DNA of 5,494 nucleotides, taken from the NCBI GenBank assembly GCA_003566795.1, contig PXBU01000074.1, positions 1 to 5,494 of the forward strand, in the 5' to 3' direction. Position 1 is the stretch's first letter. The number at the start of each line of letters is the position of its first letter. The position numbers were made by a program, and so were the translations under genes. The DNA comes from Puniceicoccaceae bacterium. Its GTDB lineage: Bacteria; Verrucomicrobiota; Verrucomicrobiia; Opitutales; Coraliomargaritaceae. The notes beneath the pieces are model-generated. The model searched no databases and was not told the origin of the DNA. It saw nothing but the letters and a program-made list of their open reading frames with translations. Of the stretch, positions 1-4,869 are shown one piece after another.

Positions 1-657
1 CAATATCTAGTCGGTGAACTGCCGGATCCCCTGCGCCAGCTCTGGGTGTCTTTTGTCGAGAGCACGGCAGTGCACACTTTGAAGTGCGAGCGGGCACCGG
101 TGGGGCGTCCCCTGCCCGAATTTTCGAAGATAAGCGCCGCCCTGGATCAGGGGGTCGAGGACGCGGCCGCGGCCACGCGCTTCATTGTAGTGGCATTCAG
201 TTTTGGGGTGAGCTTTCCGTTTTGCTCACTTGCTTTTAAACATCTGCTACCGATCTGGCCGGAACTTCGGCAACAGGGGATTGAGTTTATCTGCCTGTTT
301 CCACCGGAGTCGGCACCCCATTCGGGCACCCAGCCAACTTCAGAAGAGCAGGTGCCCACGCTAATCGATGCGGGGGCCGAGTGCGCCGCGCACTGTGGCT
401 TGCGCATGCCTCTGGAAGAGCGCTTTCGACCGCTGGTGGAAGAGGTCGCCTGGTTTCCGGGACATGCTGCCGGCGAGGTGCCGACCGCACTGACTTTGCC
501 GGGCACCTGCATCCTCTCCCCGCAAGGCATTCTGCTCGACCGGCACTTGCCCGCCGATGTGACCCGTCGACTGCCGCCGGAAGAAATCACCGCGCGGATC
601 GAGAACTTAAACGATTCAATTAGCCAATCGAACCCAAACCCGGAACAACGCTCATGA
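1..657 (+). CDS. Redoxin (AhpC/TSA-like, thioredoxin fold), 5' partial
   Basis: The frame is open from base 1, so the true start probably lies outside the window. A GTG at 46 is possible, but it has no ribosome binding site, and the residues before it (VGELPDPLRQLW) resemble the usual N-terminal helix of this family. Counting codons from base 1 gives 218 residues. The core strand (FIVVAF, 61-66) leads into an active-site loop reading FGVSFPFC (68-75), where relatives typically have a GGWCPYC-like motif. Cys75 is kept, but the first cysteine position is Phe72. Two further cysteines lie at 128 and 132 (CAAHC). The later part (VPTALTLPGTCILSPQGILLDRH) fits the cis-proline strand and the following hairpin of thioredoxin-fold proteins. 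I infer a cytoplasmic thiol-dependent reductase or a redox-sensing derivative. The altered motif makes normal peroxidase activity uncertain. The gene overlaps the ECF sigma factor gene by 4 bases, so the two are almost certainly co-transcribed and translationally coupled. Confidence 0.75.
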   Translation, partial: QYLVGELPDPLRQLWVSFVESTAVHTLKCERAPVGRPLPEFSKISAALDQGVEDAAAATRFIVVAFSFGVSFPFCSLAFKHLLPIWPELRQQGIEFICLFPPESAPHSGTQPTSEEQVPTLIDAGAECAAHCGLRMPLEERFRPLVEEVAWFPGHAAGEVPTALTLPGTCILSPQGILLDRHLPADVTRRLPPEEITARIENLNDSISQSNPNPEQRS

Positions 658-1187
658 GTCACGCAAACAACGCCACTCTCGCTATGGACGAAATCGTCAA
701 CGAGCACTATGATGCCGTCTTTCGCTACGCGCGCTCACTGGTTTTCACAGTCGCGGATGCGGAGGACCTGGTGCAGACGACTTTCCTGAAACTTCAGCGC
801 AACCTTGATCGCATTCGCGATGGCAAGCGTGTGCGGGGATGGTTGATCAACACGAACCGCCGCCAGTTCATCGACGGCTACCGGCACCGGAAAAAGTTCC
901 CCAAGGTCTCGGTCGACGCCCTCGAGGTGCAGCCAGCCGCCCAGTCAAGACACCCCTGGGAAAAGCTGGACGCCGTCGAAGTCTTGAACGGACTGCATCA
1001 ACTGCCCGTCAAATACCGCGACCCGCTCACGCTGTTTTACTTGCAGCACCAGTCCTACAAGGAGATTGCCGCTACGCTGGACATCCCCATCGGGACCGTC
1101 ATGTCCCGCATTCGCCGCGGCAAGGACCAATTAAAGGCATGGATGGTCGCGAAGAGCGCTCAACCAGCCGAACTTCAAAAACCTTGA
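654..1187 (+). CDS. ECF-type RNA polymerase sigma-70 family factor
   Basis: This 177-residue protein has the two-domain layout of extracytoplasmic function sigma factors. Sigma region 2 spans about residues 13-81, with the core-binding and -10-reading segment DAEDLVQTTFLKL (35-47) and the WLINTNRRQFIDGYRHRKK stretch. Sigma region 4 spans about 107-164, with a clear helix-turn-helix (SYKEIAATLDIPIGTVMSRI) that would read the -35 element. No sigma 1.1 or region 3 is present, and the length is normal for the group. The ATG at 654 forms an ATGA overlap with the redoxin stop. A GGA lies about 9 bases upstream, so translation may depend on coupling. Met11 is an alternative start. No anti-sigma gene follows, as the next gene is convergent. 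I infer that control comes from the upstream redoxin, from a distant regulator, or from transcription alone. The family call is secure; the target regulon cannot be read from the sequence. Confidence 0.93.
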   Translation: MSHANNATLAMDEIVNEHYDAVFRYARSLVFTVADAEDLVQTTFLKLQRNLDRIRDGKRVRGWLINTNRRQFIDGYRHRKKFPKVSVDALEVQPAAQSRHPWEKLDAVEVLNGLHQLPVKYRDPLTLFYLQHQSYKEIAATLDIPIGTVMSRIRRGKDQLKAWMVAKSAQPAELQKP

Positions 1188-1238
1188 ACGAGGCTCAGGC
1201 TCGTGGAGACGTTTCTGCGGTCTGGTCGGAGGCTTTTA

Positions 1239-2108
1239 TCAAAACAGGCTTCTTATTACGCTGTGGCTATAATCCTCTCCCAGGTCACTTTGGTCGTTGA
1301 GGCCCCAGTGGTAGCTTTGGTAAGTCACGCGAAAATCCCCGGCGAGAAAATCGCGGTGTTGTTCCGGGCCGAAGCGGCGTAGCACCGCTTCAATGCTGTG
1401 TTCGCCGGTGTAGTCTTCGGAATACCAGCGGAAAATGCGGGAGACCTCCACGGTATTGCGGAAGCGGCCGGTGTCGAAGGCGTTGAGATCTTCGCGCGCC
1501 AGCCAGGTGCGATAGCGTTCATCCATTTGTGCTTTCCAGGTATCCGGCAGGTAGGCGCGGTTGAGCAGCGGTGGGCAGCTGCGTGCGGCGCAGACCACGA
1601 TCGCATGCACTTTCCAGCCGATCATAGGGCGCAGCATTTCGTGTTCGATGTCGTCGACGCTGACCTTCTCTCCGCCCATGGTGTGGCGCTTGCCGTCAAA
1701 TGGATCGTCGAGCAAGCGAATGCTCTCAGTGGGATAGTGATCGAGGATAAACTCGATGGTGAAGGCGTTGTAGGCGTTGATGAGGGCGGCGATTTCCTCA
1801 TCACCCTCTGCCGGGGTTTCCGGAGTCGGCGCGTATTGAGCGAGATATTCCTTCAGCGCGTCCAAATCCGACCGGTTGGCCTTCCAGCGACTGTAATCGA
1901 CCATGCCTTTGTCATCGACGTATTTTTGCAAGAGGCTGTCGAGTGGTGCGTGGTCGATGCCGCTGGGGACATCGGGGAGGGCATGAGCGCTGGTTGCGGT
2001 TCCGACCAGTCCCACGAGGAGCAATGCCAGGAAGGCACTTATGTGGCGGGCCGGGTGAAGTGCGGAATGTGGCAGAAGTGTGGTGAAAAATTGCATAGGT
2101 TCGTTCAT
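1239..2108 (-). CDS. Exported DUF547 domain protein
   Basis: The 289-residue protein begins with a long n-region (about 22 residues, ending Arg-His), a hydrophobic stretch (AFLALLLVGLVGTATS) and an AHA motif at 41-43. A signal peptide cut near residue 43/44 is therefore likely, with export to the periplasm or cell surface. The mature part carries DUF547 hallmarks: LDSLLQKYVDDKGMVDYSRW (56-75), EEIAALINAYNAF (104-116), VSVDDIEHEMLRP (149-161), and VHAIVVCAARSCPPL (167-181) with conserved-type cysteines at 173 and 178. The domain normally ends near a YDWSLN-like motif, here YHWGLN (266-271), followed by an 18-residue tail. The biochemical role of DUF547 is not established. The start is uncertain: ATG 2108 and the in-frame ATG at 2096 both lack a Shine-Dalgarno sequence. 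The sigma-54 activator gene lies 93 bases upstream on the same strand and the ECF sigma gene converges from the other side (51-base gap). Confidence 0.85.
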   Translation of the reverse strand: MNEPMQFFTTLLPHSALHPARHISAFLALLLVGLVGTATSAHALPDVPSGIDHAPLDSLLQKYVDDKGMVDYSRWKANRSDLDALKEYLAQYAPTPETPAEGDEEIAALINAYNAFTIEFILDHYPTESIRLLDDPFDGKRHTMGGEKVSVDDIEHEMLRPMIGWKVHAIVVCAARSCPPLLNRAYLPDTWKAQMDERYRTWLAREDLNAFDTGRFRNTVEVSRIFRWYSEDYTGEHSIEAVLRRFGPEQHRDFLAGDFRVTYQSYHWGLNDQSDLGEDYSHSVIRSLF

Positions 2109-2201
2109 TTGGTAGGTATGCTGTTACGGAGTCGGGCGGCGGCGGGCGCCTCCCGTCAGCATAAATGACGAAGCCGGGGTGGATTTATTTCATGATCGAT
2201 C

Positions 2202-3488
2202 CTACAGCCCGTATTTGCGGATGCGGTCCCGCAGTGTGCTGGGGGCCATTTTCAGGTGGGCGGCTGCGCCGTTCACGCCGCCGATCACTCCGTTACAGCG
2301 GGCGAGGGCTTCGCGGATGGCTTGCCGCTCAATCGCCTCCATGCTTTGGGGTTCAGCAGCCTGCTCGCGCTCCTGCGCGGGCGGGGCCGAATCAGCGGCA
2401 GGTGGGTCCTTTGTCGCCACAGTATCGCCACGCGGGATCACATTGCGCAGAGCCAGCTCCGGGCCAGTCGATAAGATGAGTGCCCGCTCAATCACGTTCT
2501 CCAGTTCTCTCACGTTGCCGGGCCAGCGATAATTTTCCAGTTGCCGGATCGCCTCCGGAGGAATCTCGCGGGCCGGACTTCTGACCCGCGTGCCGTGTTT
2601 GAGCATGAAATGCTCGGCGAGTGGTGCGATGTCACCCTTCCGGTCACGCAGGGGCGGTAGTTGCAGGGGGAATACATGCAAGCGAAAATAAAGATCCTCA
2701 CGGAAGTTGCCGCGCGAGACCTCCTGCGCTATGTCGCGATTGGTCGCGGCGACGATGCGCACATCGCAGTTGCGGGTTTCGTTGCTGCCCACCCGCTCGT
2801 AGGCACTTTCCTGCAAAACGCGCAGGAGTTTGCTTTGCAGGCTGAGCGGCAGCTCGCCCACCTCGTCGAGAAAGAGCGTGCCGCCGTCGGCCAACTCGAA
2901 GCGACCGATGCGCTGTTTAATCGCACCGGAGAATGCCCCCTTCTCATGGCCGAACAGCTCGCTTTCGATTAAGTCGGGTGGCAGTGCGGCACAGTTTAGT
3001 TTAACCAAGGCCCGGTCACGGCGGGCACTGGCCTCATGCACGCGTCGCGCGACCAGCTCCTTCCCCGTGCCGGTCTCACCGGCTATGAGCACGGTAGAGT
3101 CGGTCGGCCCCACGCGCTCGGCCATCTCCAGCACTTCCAAAAAGCCCGGATCGCGGGCGACAATGCCTTTCTCCCCCGGATTACTTTGGGCGATCTCCTC
3201 TCTCAGGTAGGCGTTTTCGTCCGACAGGCGGTTTTTGAGTGCTTCGATTTCCCGGTGAGCTCTGGCCAGCGCCGTCTCCCGGGCCCGTCGCTCAGAGATG
3301 TCCTCTGATGCAACTATAAAGGCTTGGGTCGAAACACGACCCAAGCAGGAATAAATGCCCCATTGCCGCGTCAGTAAAGTATCGCAGTGCCCTGACGCAA
3401 AGCCCGCCCTAAGTGTCTCCCTATTTTTCAGCTCCGCTTCCCGACAGTTCGAGTCCCGCACGATGTCAAACCAACACCTGCCGCTCAT
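2202..3488 (-). CDS. Sigma-54-dependent Fis-family activator with truncated N-terminal sensor
   Basis: This bacterial enhancer-binding protein uses ATP hydrolysis to open sigma-54 promoters. Numbering from ATG 3488 (428 residues), it has Walker A GETGTGKE (137-144), the sigma-54 contact loop as GAFSGA (184-189; the usual form is GAFTGA), Walker B GGTLFLDE (202-209), sensor I ATN (248-250), the arginine-finger segment FREDLYFRL (262-270), sensor II GNVREL (324-329), a Pro/Ala/Glu-rich linker (about 355-382) and a Fis-type helix-turn-helix (about 383-428). Before the AAA+ domain, residues 62-100 (EDISERRARE, then a charged coiled coil through LSDENAYLREEI) match the exit from a PAS domain. Residues 1-55 do not resemble a PAS domain, and the first 26 coding bases overlap the divergent gene. 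ATG 3488 is the only ATG before the AAA+ domain. The AAA+ and HTH parts look intact; the 5' end is probably truncated or rearranged, so the gene may be constitutive, need an unusual start, or be decaying. Confidence 0.85.
   Translation of the reverse strand: MSGRCWFDIVRDSNCREAELKNRETLRAGFASGHCDTLLTRQWGIYSCLGRVSTQAFIVASEDISERRARETALARAHREIEALKNRLSDENAYLREEIAQSNPGEKGIVARDPGFLEVLEMAERVGPTDSTVLIAGETGTGKELVARRVHEASARRDRALVKLNCAALPPDLIESELFGHEKGAFSGAIKQRIGRFELADGGTLFLDEVGELPLSLQSKLLRVLQESAYERVGSNETRNCDVRIVAATNRDIAQEVSRGNFREDLYFRLHVFPLQLPPLRDRKGDIAPLAEHFMLKHGTRVRSPAREIPPEAIRQLENYRWPGNVRELENVIERALILSTGPELALRNVIPRGDTVATKDPPAADSAPPAQEREQAAEPQSMEAIERQAIREALARCNGVIGGVNGAAAHLKMAPSTLRDRIRKYGL
3322..3346. 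repeat. Perfect 10-bp inverted repeat (hairpin) at the 5' boundary of the activator homology
   Basis: GCTTGGGTCG (3322-3331) and CGACCCAAGC (3337-3346) are exact reverse complements separated by the five bases AAACA. The structure lies in the reading frame of the sigma-54 activator just before the PAS-exit segment. On the minus strand it is followed by CTTTATAG, a poor T-tract, so a normal intrinsic terminator is not convincing. It could be a REP-like repeat, an operator, an attenuator or a leftover terminator from a rearrangement. The symmetry is certain; its function is not. Confidence 0.6.
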
Positions 3489-3903
3489 CCCCCCTGAAGC
3501 TACCTTAATCTTCGTCTACCACAGCGAAAGTGGCCTGTTCCATACGGCGGTCGGATGGGTTCACAAATTAATGTCCCCCGCCACCTACGACTGTCCCCTT
3601 TGCGCGCAGATAACCGGTCCGTGCGGGATGTTGCGTGCCTGGCGCACCTATGTGGAGGGCTTGCCCCTCCGCGTTCGTTACCTCTATCGCGATACGTTGC
3701 CGACGGAGCTACCTGAAGTCTCCAATTTGAAAACGCCTCTGGTATTGCTGCACATACCGGAAAAACCGATCGCCGTAGTGCTCGGTGCCGAGGAGATACG
3801 ACGGGCCGACTGCCTCTCGACGCTGATCGCGTGCCTCGATGAATCGCTCCGCTACGAACTGAAGCTGCGACGGGTCGGTGCCGCTTACGACGGTGCCGTT
3901 TGA
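3463..3903 (+). CDS. Small CxxC-containing protein (sometimes annotated 'GTPase'), function unknown
   Basis: A 146-residue soluble protein with no signal peptide or membrane segment. The pattern LIFVYHSESGLFHTAVGWVH, then KLMSPATYDCPLCAQITG, then MLRAWRTYVEGL, is one I recognise from a family seen in Bacteroidota and related phyla, where relatives read roughly Y-x-A-D-S-G-L-F, H-K-x-x-S-P-x-T-Y-x-C-x-L-C. The CPLC pair is at residues 44-47, with another cysteine at 54. The C-terminal part (TPLVLLH, then VLGAEEI, then LSTLIACL) resembles the end of a small alpha/beta fold. Some relatives carry an automatic 'GTPase' label, but I see no Walker A or other G motifs. I chose ATG 3463 because family similarity begins just after it; the open frame runs back to 3355, but that extension looks non-conserved. 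No strong Shine-Dalgarno sequence is visible. It is divergent from the sigma-54 activator gene and convergent with the toxin gene. Confidence 0.75.
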   Translation: MSNQHLPLIPPEATLIFVYHSESGLFHTAVGWVHKLMSPATYDCPLCAQITGPCGMLRAWRTYVEGLPLRVRYLYRDTLPTELPEVSNLKTPLVLLHIPEKPIAVVLGAEEIRRADCLSTLIACLDESLRYELKLRRVGAAYDGAV

Positions 3904-3944
3904 GTGTCCATCGGGGCCACTTGCATGTTGAGTGGGCAGGATTG

Positions 3945-3958
3945 AAAGGGGTGTCCTT
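3945..3958 (+). repeat. Copy 1 of the GGGTGTCC word
   Basis: Bases 3949-3958 read GGGTGTCCTT, identical to 4806-4815, and both copies lie in intergenic sequence on either side of the toxin-antitoxin genes. The left copy sits in the 67-base gap between the convergent CxxC gene and the toxin gene. It may be an end of a small mobile element or simply chance; see the other copies at 4753-4760 and 4806-4815. Confidence 0.35.
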
Positions 3959-3970
3959 GAGTTTTCTATT

Positions 3971-4387
3971 TTAGGTTTTGAAACCCTCCGCCTCGGCGGC
4001 ATCGCGGAGGCGGAGGTCGCCGGTCAAAAAAGTGAAGCCTCGGGTTTTTTCCTGACAAACAACCAAACCGGCCGCCAGTTGAAAGGCATCGGCCGCGCGG
4101 AGCGGATGCGTCCGCAGGAGACGGAGTGCGCGCTCCCGCACCGCGATGGTCGGCTGAACCTCGATCCAGCTCTCGGATAGCATGTCCAACCGCACCCTGG
4201 CCTTCGCCTCGTCCTCACGCCCCAGGCTCCCTTCGCGTTTGCGCCGGCACAGAGCGGATTCGATTTCCGCCAAAGTCCCATACCACACGACCACGCTCGG
4301 GTCTTGGCTCAATTGCGCCTCCCGCAAGTCCGAATCTGCCTCAGTCAGCAGAAGCGGTGTCAGAGCAGAACTGTCCCAGTAAATCAT
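3971..4387 (-). CDS. vapC: PIN-domain toxin, VapC type (probable ribonuclease)
   Basis: A 138-residue protein with the PIN-domain layout. VapC toxins are Mg-dependent ribonucleases that cut tRNA or rRNA. Acidic residues expected for metal binding are present: Asp5 (MIYWDSSAL), Glu41 (TLAEIESAL), Asp100 (LRAADAFQLAAG) and Asp124 (FLTGDLRLRDAA). Length and residue spacing are normal, so the toxin looks intact. The ATG at 4387 overlaps the stop of the upstream antitoxin gene by 4 bases (ATGA), and a GAGG lies four bases before the start, so the pair is translationally coupled. The last codons contain a perfect 10-bp inverted repeat (3985-4016). The RNA target cannot be deduced. The family call is firm; the gene symbol is by family only. 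Confidence 0.9.
   Translation of the reverse strand: MIYWDSSALTPLLLTEADSDLREAQLSQDPSVVVWYGTLAEIESALCRRKREGSLGREDEAKARVRLDMLSESWIEVQPTIAVRERALRLLRTHPLRAADAFQLAAGLVVCQEKTRGFTFLTGDLRLRDAAEAEGFKT
3985..4016 (-). repeat. 10-bp inverted repeat spanning the 3' end of the toxin gene
   Basis: CCTCCGCCTC (3985-3994) and GAGGCGGAGG (4007-4016) are exact reverse complements with a 12-base loop. In the toxin mRNA this would form a very GC-rich stem ending a few codons before the stop. No U-run follows (the minus strand continues GTTTCAAAACCTAA), so it is not a standard intrinsic terminator. It could protect the mRNA 3' end or act as a weak terminator, or it could reflect the codons of an Ala/Glu-rich helix. 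Confidence 0.45.
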
Positions 4388-4668
4388 CGCGCCTCACGTT
4401 CCTCCAAAATTGCCCTCGTCAGGTCATCGCGGCTCTCGCCTCTGGGGCACTTTAAAAAGCGGCCCATCACGAGCGATTTTTGGGGTGGCGAGACGATACC
4501 GCGGGCCGAAAGCCCCGACCAATCATCCGCCAGGTCGCCATGCACCAAAGGTTGCAGCGAGGCGACCGGTTTGCGCCGGTCAGTGATCAGAATGGTCTCA
4601 CCGGACGCCACCTCTTTCAATTGCGCCGAGAGATTGTTTTTTAAACGAGTCACACTAGTCGTTTTCAT
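4384..4668 (-). CDS. Antitoxin of the Phd/YefM family
   Basis: The 94-residue protein starts with the Phd/YefM DNA-binding fold: MKTTSVTRLKNNLSAQL, then the KEVASGETILITDRRKPVA segment, in which the GETILIT strand and the R-K-P-V-A turn are typical. The C-terminal part (about residues 50-94, ending LTRAILEEREAR) is the expected variable toxin-binding tail. Such proteins neutralise the partner toxin and repress their own promoter. I chose ATG 4668; a TTG one codon upstream (4671) is also in frame but less likely. No good Shine-Dalgarno sequence precedes it. The stop overlaps the toxin ATG, giving the normal antitoxin-first order. Confidence 0.88.
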   Translation of the reverse strand: MKTTSVTRLKNNLSAQLKEVASGETILITDRRKPVASLQPLVHGDLADDWSGLSARGIVSPPQKSLVMGRFLKCPRGESRDDLTRAILEEREAR

Positions 4669-4671
4669 CAA

Positions 4672-4703
4672 GCCAGATTGGCCCTTTTATTGAAAAAAGT
4701 CAA
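4672..4703 (-). promoter_or_regulatory. Candidate promoter/operator of the toxin-antitoxin pair
   Basis: On the minus strand TTGACT (4703-4698) is a close match to a -35 box. A 17-base spacer leads to CAATCT (4680-4675), a poor -10. If used, transcription would start at or next to the antitoxin ATG, giving a leaderless message. A short inverted repeat, GCCA/TGGC (4672-4675 and 4679-4682), overlaps the proposed -10 and could be part of an autorepression operator. The evidence is weak. Confidence 0.25.
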
Positions 4704-4752
4704 CTTCTCGTATCTTCATTTCATGTTTGCCGTTTGAAGCAGGCAATTCAGC

Positions 4753-4813
4753 GGACACCCGTAAAATACAGACAATCCAAGTGACTCCGCCATGCTCTAA
4801 AAAGTGGGTGTCC
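4753..4813. repeat. Inverted GGACACCC/GGGTGTCC pair, possible small element or IS-end relic
   Basis: GGACACCC (4753-4760) and GGGTGTCC (4806-4813) are exact reverse complements separated by 45 bases, giving a 61-base segment bounded by 8-bp inverted ends. A third copy, in the same orientation as the right end and extended to 10 bases, lies at 3949-3958. This could be a miniature inverted-repeat element or the remains of insertion sequence ends. No transposase gene is present and no target-site duplication is obvious. Confidence 0.35.
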
Positions 4814-4839
4814 TTTAAATATTAAATAAATTCTCACTG

Positions 4840-4858
4840 GATACCTCAAAGAGGCATC
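4840..4858 (-). terminator. Weak candidate terminator after the transporter gene
   Basis: On the minus strand GATGCCTC (4858-4851), loop TTT, then GAGGTATC (4847-4840) forms an 8-bp stem with one G-U pair, beginning 12 bases after the stop codon. The sequence after the stem is only AT-rich further on (TTTATTTAATATTT, beginning about 10 bases later), with no immediate T-run. It is well placed for a terminator but not a strong one. Confidence 0.35.
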
Positions 4859-4869
4859 GTGGGAAGTGA

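Larger units (their letters stand above)
4669..4869. other. Intergenic region between the antitoxin gene and the transporter gene
   Basis: About 200 bases, more AT-rich than the surrounding genes, with no convincing open reading frame. It holds the likely toxin-antitoxin promoter (right side of the antitoxin start), a pair of inverted GGACACCC/GGGTGTCC words (4753-4760 and 4806-4813), an AT-rich tract (4814-4831) and a hairpin just beyond the transporter stop (4840-4858). Nothing else is recognisable. Confidence 0.5.

Noticed and set aside
147..707. Minus-strand open frame opposite the redoxin gene
   Set aside because: The translation is Ser/Arg/Pro-rich, without domain features, and covers both the redoxin and the sigma start. 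The plus-strand reading is strongly supported.
1188..1204. ACGAG/CTCGT hairpin just after the sigma factor stop
   Set aside because: Only five base pairs with a seven-base loop and no T-run after it; too weak to call a terminator.
1398..2168. Long plus-strand open frame (256 codons) opposite the DUF547 gene
   Set aside because: Its translation has no recognisable motif, while the opposite strand encodes a clear DUF547 domain with a signal peptide. It is a GC-driven shadow.
2179..2532. Plus-strand frames opposite the Fis/AAA+ coding region
   Set aside because: They lie entirely within the well-supported activator gene and show no family pattern.
3314..3320. TATAAA/TATAGT -10-like boxes beside the hairpin
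   Set aside because: Neither strand has an acceptable -35 at the right distance, and a minus-strand transcript starting there would lack a usable start codon before the AAA+ domain.
3347..3375. Possible sigma-54 promoter (GG and GC elements) on the minus strand upstream of the activator homology
   Set aside because: The spacing between GG and GC is 11 bases instead of the required 10, and the surrounding consensus is poor.
3709..4002. Minus-strand frame overlapping the end of the CxxC gene and the end of the toxin gene
   Set aside because: It is antisense to one recognised gene and out of frame with the other, and no motif is visible.
4022..4052. A-run and T-run pair inside the toxin gene (AAAAAA then TTTTTT)
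   Set aside because: The stem would be purely A-T within coding sequence, and both runs encode ordinary toxin residues on the minus strand. There is no reason to see a terminator.
4126..4693. Plus-strand frames opposite the toxin and antitoxin genes
   Set aside because: The minus-strand Phd and PIN signatures with the ATGA overlap explain the region; the plus-strand translations are low-complexity shadows.
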